In this document: piece by piece, positions 1-8,032 of the stretch | Layout: the number at the start of each line of letters is the position of its first letter | How positions within the stretch are numbered: the first letter of the stretch is position 1 | Source of the DNA: an uncultured Desulfomonile sp. | GTDB lineage: Bacteria > Desulfobacterota > Desulfomonilia > Desulfomonilales > Desulfomonilaceae | NCBI GenBank assembly: GCA_937915285.1 | Contig: CALDNG010000338.1 | Span: forward strand, 1 to 8,690 | Direction of reading: 5' to 3' | DNA: 8,690 bases | The notes under the pieces: generated by a model | The model's database searches: none | What the model was told of the DNA's origin: nothing | The model's input: only the letters and a program-made list of their open reading frames with translations | Program-made: the position numbers and the translations under genes

Positions 1-176
1 TCACTTCCAACACATATTGGGACTGGATGATTGATCATGCTTTCGTGCTTATTCCTGCCCAGAAGGTCGTGGGGGACTTCCTGATGACATTCAGGGAGTT
101 TCCGCCTCGTCAGAAGGCAGCCAGTTTCACGGTAGATCAGATTCTGGAGAAGCTACTGGTAGGTTATTCGGACTGA
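1..176 (+). CDS. Arylsulfatase-like protein, C-terminal end (partial)
   Basis: The reading frame that starts at base 3 stays open for 57 codons to a TGA at 174-176, and its start lies outside the window. The visible peptide contains SNTYWDWMIDHAF, then IPAQKVVGDFLMTF, then FPPRQKAASFTVDQILEKL. From memory this matches the conserved C-terminal tail of a group of bacterial arylsulfatases, where an Asn/Thr-Tyr-Trp segment leads into a PAQ..V..FL.TF..FPPRQK..SF stretch. Such enzymes hydrolyse sulfate esters with a formylglycine residue; that catalytic region is upstream and not visible. The gene is probably transcribed on its own, since a long gap with a dyad separates it from the next gene. Assignment rests on tail similarity only, so subfamily and substrate are unknown. 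Confidence 0.7.
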   Translation, partial: TSNTYWDWMIDHAFVLIPAQKVVGDFLMTFREFPPRQKAASFTVDQILEKLLVGYSD

Positions 177-255
177 CCTGTGAATCATCATGAACTGTCG
201 AGGGTGCATGCGACAATCCGGATGTAGACCCGCTTTAACCGGATCATGCCTCAAA

Positions 256-287
256 AGCGTATCCTGATCTACGGGCCAGGATACGCT
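256..287. terminator. Perfect 11-bp dyad after the sulfatase gene
   Basis: AGCGTATCCTG (256-266) and CAGGATACGCT (277-287) are exact reverse complements around a 10-base loop. The hairpin begins 79 bases after the sulfatase stop and would be strong in RNA. There is no T-run after it on the + strand; read on the - strand it would be followed by TTTTG. It may act as a transcript end or 3' stabiliser for the sulfatase gene, or be a protein-binding dyad. The hairpin is seen; the terminator role is inferred. Confidence 0.45.
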
Positions 288-430
288 AGGCTATTCCAGT
301 GGATGGTCACTACAACCGATTGTCCCGTAGGCCGCCCACCATTGGTTACACTCTTTTCCTTAAACCGGCAAAACCAGTGTTTGTAAAGGCTGTTGTTTTA
401 ACCTAAATCCACCACATAGAGGGGTGAGCA

Positions 431-3400
431 ATGCAGTGCCCGAACTGCAAATTGGACAACCCAACGGATTCGAATTTCTGTGCTGACTGTGGCAGTAATC
501 TTCCGGATTCATCGCCGACTGACGAACCCCTTTCGGAACACACCACAGTAGATATTACCGGAGGGTCACAACAGAAAAAGGCCGCTCCGCTATCTGCGAG
601 TCTCTCAGTTCAAGAACCGGATGGTTTATATAGACAGATTACTTCCGAGATGGTGGGAAGAAAGAATGAACTCAGTTTGCTTGAGTTTCAGATCATCAAG
701 GCCATAAAGGGCGAAGGATCGGTGGTTAATGTTATAGGCGAGGCCGGCATAGGAAAGTCCCGTCTAATTGCTGAGACAAAAAAACTTGAAGTGATGAAGA
801 AGGTCACAGTTTTTGAAAGTCGGGCTTCATCCATTGGAAGAAACCTCAGCTTTCACCCTATCATAGATATTTTCAGAAACTGGGCAAAGATATCCGACAA
901 CGACTCTGACATCACTAAATCGGAAAAACTGCAAAATGCAATTAAATCAATAAATCCGGATATCACGGATGAAGTCTTCCCGTTCGTTGCCGTACTCATG
1001 GGACTAAAGCTGAGTGGAAAACATGCTGAAAGGGTGCAAGGTATAGAGGGAGAAGCCCTGGAAAAGCTTATTTTCAAGAACGTCAAGGAGTTGCTTTTTC
1101 ATGGGCTTGAATTGAGGCCGACTGTAATCATAATGGAGGACATCCATTGGGCAGACGCCAGCTCCATGGCTCTCCTGGCTTATCTCTATTCTGTTGCCGA
1201 GAAACACGGAATCGTGTTCATCAATGTATTTCGCCCCAGATATATCCATACCGATTACGCCAATGTAAAGCAGGTAGGATCCAAACTGAAAGTGCCTCGG
1301 CTGGAAATAGAAATTCAGCCTCTGGATTCTGGTGAGAGTGAGGCCCTTATCGACAACATGCTCATGTCAAACCGGGTTCCCCAGGCTATTAAGCACAAAA
1401 TCATCGACCGGGCAGCTGGAAGTCCCTTTTTCATCGAAGAACTCGTACATTCTCTTGTCGACGAGGGGGCAGTTATAAGAAGAGACAGCGGATTTGAGGT
1501 CACCGATCAGATCAATAGTGTCTTCATTCCACCGACTGTGAACGATGTATTAATGGCCAGGATAGCCCGCTTGGATCAGGAAACAGGAGACCTGCTGAAG
1601 ATTGCTTCAGTCCTGGGAAAGAGCTTTTCCGGCAGAGTGCTCCGGAATGTTGCAGACTCGGTTGGAAACATTGAAGGCAGGTTGGCTCATCTCCAATCTG
1701 TGCAATTGATCCAGGTTCGCATCAAGATGGGAGAACCGGAATATCTCTTCAAACACGCTCTAATTCAGGAAGCTGCATACGAGTCAATGCCCGTTGCGAA
1801 AAGAAAACAGGTCCATTTACGGGTGGCCGAATCCATGGAACAGACGCTTGGCGATAGCGCTCAAGAATTCTACGGCCTCCTGGCTTATCACTACGGAAAA
1901 GCCGAGAGCATGGATAAGACCGAGGAATTCCTGATCAAAGCAGGAGAGGAATCCTTGAAATCCTCTGCGTCCAATGAAGCTCTAAGCTATTACCATGAAG
2001 CGCTCAACCTTTATCTATTGCACAAGGGAGAAAATGCTGATCCTCAAAAGATAGCAATCCTGGAAAAAAACATAGGCCAGGCTTTTTTCAATCGTGGGCT
2101 CTATGTGGATGCAGTAGCGCATTTTGACAAAGCTCTTAACTACTATTGGGGTGATTTACCCAACACCTCGGTATCAACAGCTGCCAAGCTCTTGTCGAGT
2201 CTTCTGAAGTTCATGAGCGCATTATATTATCCATCCTACTGGTTTAAGGACCAGCCAACGCCAAAGGATGTTGAGACCGTAGAACTTTACTATAAGAAGG
2301 CGCAGGCCTTGGCTCTGATTGACCCAAAGCGTTTTTTCATCGAATTCATTTTTTTCCATGCCACGGCTGTGAGATTCGATCTCACAAAGTTCAAATTTGG
2401 CATGGGACTCTTCGTCAGTTCAAGCGCATTGTTCGCTTTCACCGGTCTGTCTTTCAAAATTGCCAGGAAAGTCCTGGACTATGGGGCTCCCAGGCTTGAC
2501 AGCAACAACGCCAAACAGATCATCACCTACAATCTTCTGGATACCCAGCATCTGTTTCTGAAGGGTGAATGGAACAAAATTTCCGAATATGATCAGGATT
2601 TGGTTAACAAAATGCTCAGAATCGGGGAGGTCTGGGATGCTGCTCAGCATTATTACTGGCACGGCCTTCCAAAAATCTTTCAAGGCAATTTTGACGACGC
2701 CAGATTGATGATAACAAAACTCAACGAACTTGCCGAAGTCTACCATAACAACATATATCGCCTCCTAAAATATTTGCTTAACATCTATTTGCTAATTGAA
2801 TGCCGTGAAATACAGGAAGCCAGAGCAGAGGTAGACCGGGGAATAGATCTGGTCAAAAGTGAAAACTGGCCTTTGTCCATTCTCAACATCTATTCTTTGA
2901 AAGCGTCAATAGACCTTTTGAGGAATGAGATGGAGCAGGCGGAGGAGTCGCTGGACGTTGCCAACCAGATAAGAATGAAAATGAGAGTCGCTCCCCTACA
3001 GCTTTGTGCTTTTTATAGAAGCCTGTTTGAATACAATCTTCGACATCTTGAACATAGTCTTGAGGACGGACTAAAGGAAGAAGCCTCCTTGTACAGCAAA
3101 AATGCCGGCAAAACAGCCAAGAACCTGATGAAGGTCTGCCAGAAAGCGGCACTTTATCGTACAGACTCCTACCGACTCATGGGTGTATATAAATCATTGA
3201 CAGGAGAGCAAAAGGGAGCATCCAAGTGGTGGGAGAGGGCGATCAGGGAAGGAGAGAGCCTTGGAGCCCTACCGCAGCTATCAAGAACCTACGCTGAAAT
3301 AGCTACCAGGCATTCTTTGGGTAGTGGTCATTTTTCGCAGATGGAGTCAAACAATGCTAGAGACGCCCTTGAAAAGTCCAGAAAAATGTTCGTCAGCCTC

Positions 3401-3472
3401 GGACTCCTCCAGGACCTGGAGAACCTGAATTTGATGACTCGCCGAATATCCGAAAAACCTGTCCAGAAATGA
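431..3472 (+). CDS. Zinc-ribbon AAA (STAND-type) ATPase with TPR-like tail
   Basis: This is a 1013-residue, probably cytoplasmic signalling ATPase. Residues 3-20 form a zinc ribbon with cysteines at 3, 6, 17 and 20 (C-x2-C-x10-C-x2-C). A polar linker (about 22-70) leads to an AAA_16-type NTPase starting at MVGRKNEL (74-81). Walker A is GEAGIGKS (103-110) and Walker B is VIIMEDIHWAD (232-242); FRPR (267-270) and the GSPFFIEEL stretch (330-338) are also typical. A winged-helix-like section (about 365-455) includes LLKIASVLGKSF and HALIQEAAYESM. From about 480 to 1000 the protein is helical and TPR-like (for example 495-530 and 540-572). In related proteins a zinc ribbon like this often precedes a class III adenylate/guanylate cyclase domain, which is absent here. 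The ATG is supported by GAGGGGTGA just upstream (419-427). Such proteins usually act as nucleotide-switched scaffolds; ligand and partner are unknown. Confidence 0.88.
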   Translation: MQCPNCKLDNPTDSNFCADCGSNLPDSSPTDEPLSEHTTVDITGGSQQKKAAPLSASLSVQEPDGLYRQITSEMVGRKNELSLLEFQIIKAIKGEGSVVNVIGEAGIGKSRLIAETKKLEVMKKVTVFESRASSIGRNLSFHPIIDIFRNWAKISDNDSDITKSEKLQNAIKSINPDITDEVFPFVAVLMGLKLSGKHAERVQGIEGEALEKLIFKNVKELLFHGLELRPTVIIMEDIHWADASSMALLAYLYSVAEKHGIVFINVFRPRYIHTDYANVKQVGSKLKVPRLEIEIQPLDSGESEALIDNMLMSNRVPQAIKHKIIDRAAGSPFFIEELVHSLVDEGAVIRRDSGFEVTDQINSVFIPPTVNDVLMARIARLDQETGDLLKIASVLGKSFSGRVLRNVADSVGNIEGRLAHLQSVQLIQVRIKMGEPEYLFKHALIQEAAYESMPVAKRKQVHLRVAESMEQTLGDSAQEFYGLLAYHYGKAESMDKTEEFLIKAGEESLKSSASNEALSYYHEALNLYLLHKGENADPQKIAILEKNIGQAFFNRGLYVDAVAHFDKALNYYWGDLPNTSVSTAAKLLSSLLKFMSALYYPSYWFKDQPTPKDVETVELYYKKAQALALIDPKRFFIEFIFFHATAVRFDLTKFKFGMGLFVSSSALFAFTGLSFKIARKVLDYGAPRLDSNNAKQIITYNLLDTQHLFLKGEWNKISEYDQDLVNKMLRIGEVWDAAQHYYWHGLPKIFQGNFDDARLMITKLNELAEVYHNNIYRLLKYLLNIYLLIECREIQEARAEVDRGIDLVKSENWPLSILNIYSLKASIDLLRNEMEQAEESLDVANQIRMKMRVAPLQLCAFYRSLFEYNLRHLEHSLEDGLKEEASLYSKNAGKTAKNLMKVCQKAALYRTDSYRLMGVYKSLTGEQKGASKWWERAIREGESLGALPQLSRTYAEIATRHSLGSGHFSQMESNNARDALEKSRKMFVSLGLLQDLENLNLMTRRISEKPVQK

Positions 3473-3497
3473 AGTTTCCGGCCCAAAAAGGGATAGC

Positions 3498-3668
3498 GTG
3501 ACAAAAAACAAGGAAAGAATAGCGCATTTGCTCCGAGGCCTCAAGATACCGGATTTTGGCAAAATTCACCTTTCAGAAATGGAAGAGGCATTTTACCAGA
3601 GGCTTAACAGAGAAATGGTTTCGCTTTGCAGATGTATGCCTGAATCAGTTCAGAGCGATTCGCGTTGA
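3498..3668 (+). CDS. Small ORF, 56 residues, unrecognised
   Basis: A GTG start at 3498 is preceded by AAGGGA (3488-3493) at a 4-base spacing, and the frame runs to TGA at 3666-3668. The product is charged, basic and mostly predicted helical: it starts MTKNKERIAHLLRGLKIP, has a likely amphipathic helix around HLSEMEEAFYQRLNREM, and ends in a CRC motif (Cys44, Cys46) and a polar tail. It has no signal peptide or membrane segment. It lies 25 bases after the ATPase stop and 108 bases before the kinase, on the same strand, and fills the only sizeable gap between them. It could be a small partner of either neighbour, a degraded remnant or a chance ORF. I do not recognise a family and assign no function. 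Confidence 0.4.
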   Translation: MTKNKERIAHLLRGLKIPDFGKIHLSEMEEAFYQRLNREMVSLCRCMPESVQSDSR

Positions 3669-3776
3669 TTTACCCACCTGAACGGGACGCGATTCAACTA
3701 ACAGGTAGAGTAAAGTTCAAGATCGTATCCAAAAGACCTGTAGCATCAGGCCAACACTTGTCGAGGTCCACCGATA

Positions 3777-6700
3777 ATGTCACTAACCATAGCCAGACAT
3801 CGGGTTTTGCCTATTATGGCCGCCTTGTTGTCTGTCGCCATAACACTTGCGGCCACTTGGTTTGTGAGTAATCTCGAGTTTGAATACCTGGACCAGAAGG
3901 AGCGCTCGGATGCCCTTGAGCGGATGAGCTCCGTCCGAATCCTTCTGGAGAAGGCTTTATGGTCTACGGTGTCATCGATGCAGCCGATTGTTTCCTATGT
4001 GGCTGAACATGGTGAAATTGATTCTGAGACGTTTCAAGGTCTTGCCAAGCAATTGATAGCTGGTAATAGCATTTTTTCAACGGTATTGTTGGTCAGAGAG
4101 ACCTCGATCGCAGATGTGTATCCACTCAGTGACAATGACAGGATCGTCGGCGCAGATCTCCCAAAGATTCCAGAGTTAAGCCAAGCCATCCAGAGAGTTA
4201 TCCAATCGGGAGAACCTCTTGTCACGGCTTTACCTGATCTAGCACAAGGCGGCTCGGCCACATTAAGCATGACGCCTGTATTCCTGCGTCCTACGGGGAA
4301 AGGTGCTTCAAGAGGCCAATATTGGGGTCAGGTAGGAATCCTGATCATGGAAGAACAACTTCTTAGAAAGGCCGGAGTTTACGACCATTTATCCCAATTT
4401 GGATTTGCCTTCCGTAGTAAGAATGCAGGAGGGACAGAGAGCAGTTTTGTTTGGGGCGATGAAAAAATATTCAAATCAGACCCTATAGTCATGGATGTTT
4501 TAGCGCCGGGGGCGGTTCTAGAGATGGCCACCGTGCCAAAAGTCGATGGGGTGTTGATAATTTCCGGGACATTCTGGTTTCTGGTTATTGGAGGGGTCGG
4601 TTCCGTTTTGATTGGGTGGATGGTCTGGTCATGGCTGATGACAAAAGAAAAGTTCGAGCAGCGTCTTCACATTCAGCGAAAGCTTGTAGAGAAGGCTCAG
4701 TCGAGCGAGGTGAAATATAAAACTGTATTCGAATCATCAACTGACGCCATGCTCATTCTTAGAGAGGGAAAGTTTGTCGACTGCAACACAGCCAGCCTGC
4801 AAATGTTTTGCTGTGCCAGACATCAGTTATTGGGTAACGATCTACTAATGTTTTCTCCGCCAGTGCAGCCCGATGGCGAGGACTCTGGGAAAAAGATCCA
4901 CAGAAAAATCGCTGCGGCGCTGACTGGAAACACTCAATTCTTCGAATGGAAGCACTCGACATATGATCGAATGACTTTCGACGCGGAAATAAGCCTGGTA
5001 AGCCTGGAAGTGCATGGTGAACAGATTCTTTACGCGACGATTAGAGATGTTACCGACCGCAAGCGAGCCGAGAACGAGATCAGAACGTCTATTTCTCTTC
5101 TTCAATCAACCCTAGAGTCAACCGCAGACGGCATAGTGGTTATTAGTAGCGCCGGGAGAGTTAGCGCTTTCAACCAAAGATTCCTTGATCAATGGAATAT
5201 ACCTCAGGAACTCATAAATTCCGGGGATGGCGGCAGAATTCTGGAATTTGTTTTGGAGCACGTGACAAACCCTAAAAATTTACTCCTTGCGGTTAAGGAG
5301 TCATACTCTGAGCCTGAAATTGAGATTTTTGACATAACGGAATTAAAAGACGGCCGGATTTTAGAGCGTTACTCTAGGCCTCAAAGGATAAGCAATACCG
5401 TAGTGGGGAGAGTCTGGAATTTTCGCGATGTCACTGAGAAAAGGAGGGCAGAACAGGAATTAAGGGCAGCTCGCGATGAACTGGAGACCCGGGTGAAGGA
5501 ACGTACGAGCAAACTAATCCTGGCAAATGAGGAACTTGAGGTGAAAATTGCTGAGCTTAACCGGACAGAGTTGGCCCTCAAACGCAGTTATGGGAATTTG
5601 GAAATCGCCTTGAACGAAGCATCCATGTTACGTGTTAAAGCGGAGGCTGCAAGCGCTACCAAGAGTGAATTTCTTGCAAATATGAGTCATGAGCTGCGTT
5701 CTCCATTGACTGCGGTGATCGGATTCTCTGACCTTCTCGAGCAACAGTTTTTCGGTGAGCTTAACGGAAGACAGTTACAATATGTCAAAAACATCTCTGA
5801 TGCCGGGCGTCATCTTTTAACCCTCATCAATGAAATCCTGGATCTTGCTAAAGTTGAATCAGGAAAAATAGAAATCAAGTTCTCCTCAGTTGACTTGGAT
5901 GAGTTGTTGGATCGCTGCAGCAAAATGATTCGAGAAATGGCTATGAAACGAGGGTTGAACTTTTATTTGAAAGTCTCTGAGGATCTTAAGAATAAAAGAA
6001 TACAGGCGGATGAAGTACGCCTCAAGCAGATGGTGATCAATCTGTTATCCAACTCCATAAAATTCACACCGGCCGGAGGAACGGTCCGGTTAGAGGCTGG
6101 AATCCGGGACACCGACATCTGCATCAGTGTTTCTGACACAGGTATTGGATTGAAGCCAGAGGATCAAGAACGAATTTTTGGAGCTTTTGAACAAGTGGAT
6201 TCCTCTTATTCACGACAGGAACCTGGAACAGGCCTGGGTCTTGCCTTGGTCCGCACCCTGGCTAAACTTCATGGTGGCAGTGTCTCGGTTGACAGTGGAG
6301 GGGAGGGAATGGGATGCGAGTTCACATTGATGTTCCCCTTCATGGAAGAAGGGTCTGCAACACTTAAGGAATCAGCTTCAGGTTCCTTGGACGTTGGACC
6401 GCAGGTGACACCTGATGTTTCAATAGAGGATCAACAAGGTATCAAAATTCTTGTGGTTGAAGATAATGAGAACAACATGAAGGTTACCACGGACATGCTA
6501 GAGTCTCGAGGATATATCGTTCTTCAGGCGTTCTCTGCGGAACAAGCCATAAGGATGCTGGGAACTCAGATACCTAACTTGATCCTGATGGATGTCTCTT
6601 TGCCGGGAATGGACGGACTCTCTGCTACCAAAATCCTGAAATCCACACCCGAGTGGTCAAATATACCGGTGGCAGCGTTCACGGCTCACGCAATGACGGA

Positions 6701-6890
6701 TGATCAAACCAGGGCTATGAAGGCAGGTTGTGATGCCTACATCCTCAAACCAATAGATTCCGCCGTCTTCTTTCGAACGGTATCGGAACTCACAACACTC
6801 CGGGGTTCTGGTTTGTCAGATCCAGATATTAAGTGTAGAATGAAAATTAGAAGAAACTTCGATGTATTGGCTTCAGGAGGGAAGCCCTAA
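3777..6890 (+). CDS. CHASE-PAS-PAS hybrid sensor histidine kinase with receiver domain
   Basis: This is a 1037-residue inner-membrane hybrid kinase. A membrane segment (about 11-30) and a second (about 258-287) flank a periplasmic sensor domain. That domain fits CHASE: VYPLSDNDRIVGADL (114-128), an A-x3-SGEP helix end, QGGSATLSMTPVF (157-169) and WGQVGILI (183-190). Two PAS domains follow (about 312-435 and 440-562), each closing in RDVT or FRDVTEKRRAE. A coiled coil (about 562-628) leads to HisKA with SHELRSP, phospho-acceptor His638. The ATPase domain has the N box around Asn755/Asn759, DTGIG (787-791) and GTGLGL (817-822). The receiver (about 889-1005) has Glu895/Asp896, phospho-acceptor Asp939, Thr969 and Lys991. 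No HPt or output domain follows, so an external phosphotransfer partner is expected. GAGGT (3763-3767) precedes the ATG by 9 bases, and in-frame stops upstream rule out a much longer protein. The ligand is unknown. Confidence 0.93.
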   Translation: MSLTIARHRVLPIMAALLSVAITLAATWFVSNLEFEYLDQKERSDALERMSSVRILLEKALWSTVSSMQPIVSYVAEHGEIDSETFQGLAKQLIAGNSIFSTVLLVRETSIADVYPLSDNDRIVGADLPKIPELSQAIQRVIQSGEPLVTALPDLAQGGSATLSMTPVFLRPTGKGASRGQYWGQVGILIMEEQLLRKAGVYDHLSQFGFAFRSKNAGGTESSFVWGDEKIFKSDPIVMDVLAPGAVLEMATVPKVDGVLIISGTFWFLVIGGVGSVLIGWMVWSWLMTKEKFEQRLHIQRKLVEKAQSSEVKYKTVFESSTDAMLILREGKFVDCNTASLQMFCCARHQLLGNDLLMFSPPVQPDGEDSGKKIHRKIAAALTGNTQFFEWKHSTYDRMTFDAEISLVSLEVHGEQILYATIRDVTDRKRAENEIRTSISLLQSTLESTADGIVVISSAGRVSAFNQRFLDQWNIPQELINSGDGGRILEFVLEHVTNPKNLLLAVKESYSEPEIEIFDITELKDGRILERYSRPQRISNTVVGRVWNFRDVTEKRRAEQELRAARDELETRVKERTSKLILANEELEVKIAELNRTELALKRSYGNLEIALNEASMLRVKAEAASATKSEFLANMSHELRSPLTAVIGFSDLLEQQFFGELNGRQLQYVKNISDAGRHLLTLINEILDLAKVESGKIEIKFSSVDLDELLDRCSKMIREMAMKRGLNFYLKVSEDLKNKRIQADEVRLKQMVINLLSNSIKFTPAGGTVRLEAGIRDTDICISVSDTGIGLKPEDQERIFGAFEQVDSSYSRQEPGTGLGLALVRTLAKLHGGSVSVDSGGEGMGCEFTLMFPFMEEGSATLKESASGSLDVGPQVTPDVSIEDQQGIKILVVEDNENNMKVTTDMLESRGYIVLQAFSAEQAIRMLGTQIPNLILMDVSLPGMDGLSATKILKSTPEWSNIPVAAFTAHAMTDDQTRAMKAGCDAYILKPIDSAVFFRTVSELTTLRGSGLSDPDIKCRMKIRRNFDVLASGGKP

Positions 6891-6994
6891 GAACCCAACC
6901 ATCTGGCAAAAGGCGCTCTTTTGACTACGGCAATAGCCTAATCCACGGAGCGGCAAACAAAGCCGATTATCCTGATTAATCAAAAAAGTCAGCT

Positions 6995-7020
6995 GGTTTA
7001 ATTAACCTTTTCCCCCTTTT
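6995..7020 (+). terminator. Weak AT-rich dyad with pyrimidine tract after the kinase gene
   Basis: GGTTTAATTAACC (6995-7007) is a palindrome apart from one extra T and is followed directly by TTTTCCCCCTTTT. It could be a weak intrinsic terminator for the kinase transcript, or an operator upstream of the methyltransferase gene. The GGTT/AACC stem is only four pairs, so terminator strength would be low. A second small dyad, CAAAAG (6907-6912) with CTTTTG (6918-6923), lies closer to the kinase stop but has no T-run after it. Confidence 0.25.
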
Positions 7021-7077
7021 GTGGCTGCCAAAGTAAAAGAATCGATTGTCCAATTATTGGCGGCTACATTCAATCGA
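7021..7077 (+). promoter_or_regulatory. Leader with two crossing inverted repeats before the methyltransferase
   Basis: GTGGCTGCCAA (7021-7031) can pair fully with TTGGCGGCTAC (7057-7067) if two G-U pairs are allowed, giving an 11-pair stem with a 25-base loop. Within that loop TCGATTG (7042-7048) is the exact complement of CAATCGA (7071-7077), which lies outside the first stem. The two pairings therefore cross: they either form a pseudoknot or compete. The second 3' arm reaches into the weak ribosome-binding site GAGTG (7076-7080), just before the ATG at 7085. The pairings are seen; translational control is inferred. Confidence 0.35.
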
Positions 7078-7084
7078 GTGATTC

Positions 7085-8032
7085 ATGCCGAAACAAGACA
7101 CCGAACTGATCAGGAAATATAGGGTAAGCGAGAATATCGCTAATGAAGTGGAAGTTTCAGAGGAAATGATATGGCGCCACTGGAACCTGGAACGGGAACT
7201 CACACAACAACTCCTTAAATCTACACCGGAAACAAGATGGGAAACCTTTGAACTGGCCTATACGCGGTTCTATTCAGAACTCACATGGTTAAGCAAATAT
7301 AGTGGAGAAGCGGACCTTCGTCCCCCTGCGATACGCTACAAGGATTGGGTTCCCGTGATAGGTCCTACTCCCAAGAAGATTTATGAGGTGGGTTCGGGCA
7401 GCGCCAGGATGTTGAGTTACCTCGCTGAAATAGGCTACGAGTGTAAAGCGACGGACATCACTCGGGAGAGGCAGGACAAGTCTCAGAGCCTATCTTCTTC
7501 CAGGCTTTCATGGGGAAACTCCGATGGGGTGCATCTTGATCGGTTTGAGCCCGCTAGTTTTTATGATGTAGTTATTTCAGATCAGGTCATCGAGCATTTC
7601 CATCCTGATGATGCATTGATTCATTTCGAGTCGGTCTTTAAAATTCTCAAACAGGATGGGGTTTACATGTTTAACACCCCACATAAGTTTTTCGGCCCAC
7701 ATGATGTCTCCCAGGTCTTCGATTGTGACGAACCGCAGGGGATGCATCTTAAAGAGTATACGTTCACGGAATTGCAGCAGCTAGCCATGCAGGCCGGTTT
7801 CAGAGATGTTCGTTACGTGATTCCAGGTAGACTCAGGAAGCTTGTGGCAAAATTTGGCGTTTCAACGCCAGAGCAAATGGACAATTTCTGCAAAAACTAT
7901 TTGACCCTGATGCTGGTATCGGAGAGGCTACTGTCTGTGCTTCCTCAGGGCAACTCGAGGCGACTCATGGCCAAGATTTTAAAGAAGGGTAAAATCTTTA
8001 AGAGTGACATCTTCTTGGCCGCTAGACATTGA
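7085..8032 (+). CDS. Class I SAM-dependent methyltransferase
   Basis: This 315-residue soluble protein has a Rossmann-type methyltransferase core (Methyltransf_11/23 style). Motif I is YEVGSGSA (100-107), an acidic residue after strand 2 is Asp124 in KATDIT, motif IV is YDVVISDQVIEHF (160-172), and ILKQDGVYMFNTP (187-199) is the strand 5 region. The N-terminal 90 residues carry WNLERELTQQLL and a Tyr-rich stretch (60-72); I recall similar N-termini in methyltransferases of glycan or secondary-metabolite clusters, but no such genes are visible here. The C-terminus (about 250-315) is basic and helical. It would transfer a methyl group from S-adenosylmethionine to an unknown acceptor. The ATG has only a weak ribosome-binding site (GAGTG, 4-base spacing) and a 194-base leader after the kinase gene. 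The stop codon and last codons lie inside an inverted repeat. Confidence 0.87.
   Translation: MPKQDTELIRKYRVSENIANEVEVSEEMIWRHWNLERELTQQLLKSTPETRWETFELAYTRFYSELTWLSKYSGEADLRPPAIRYKDWVPVIGPTPKKIYEVGSGSARMLSYLAEIGYECKATDITRERQDKSQSLSSSRLSWGNSDGVHLDRFEPASFYDVVISDQVIEHFHPDDALIHFESVFKILKQDGVYMFNTPHKFFGPHDVSQVFDCDEPQGMHLKEYTFTELQQLAMQAGFRDVRYVIPGRLRKLVAKFGVSTPEQMDNFCKNYLTLMLVSERLLSVLPQGNSRRLMAKILKKGKIFKSDIFLAARH

Noticed and set aside
218..244. Direct repeat CCGGAT spaced 21 bases apart after the sulfatase gene
   Set aside because: Two 6-base copies are expected by chance in an interval of this size, and no promoter elements are positioned with them.
381..409. Possible promoter TTGTAA with TAAATC before the ATPase gene
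   Set aside because: The spacing is 17 bases, but the -10 matches only three of six positions, too weak to list as a feature.
2396..2464. Hydrophobic stretch in the ATPase tail (residues about 656-678) resembling a membrane helix
   Set aside because: It is a single segment rich in small residues and Phe inside a TPR-like helical region, with no signal peptide or second segment. A buried helix is more likely.
2420..2746. 108-codon minus-strand ORF inside the ATPase gene
   Set aside because: It lies wholly opposite a strongly supported coding region and has no recognisable domain, so it is a shadow frame. The same applies to the other minus-strand ORFs inside the ATPase and kinase genes.
3665..3871. 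68-codon ORF from a TTG start overlapping the start of the kinase
   Set aside because: It overlaps the kinase by about 95 bases in another frame, has no convincing ribosome-binding site, and the kinase start is well supported by its membrane segment.
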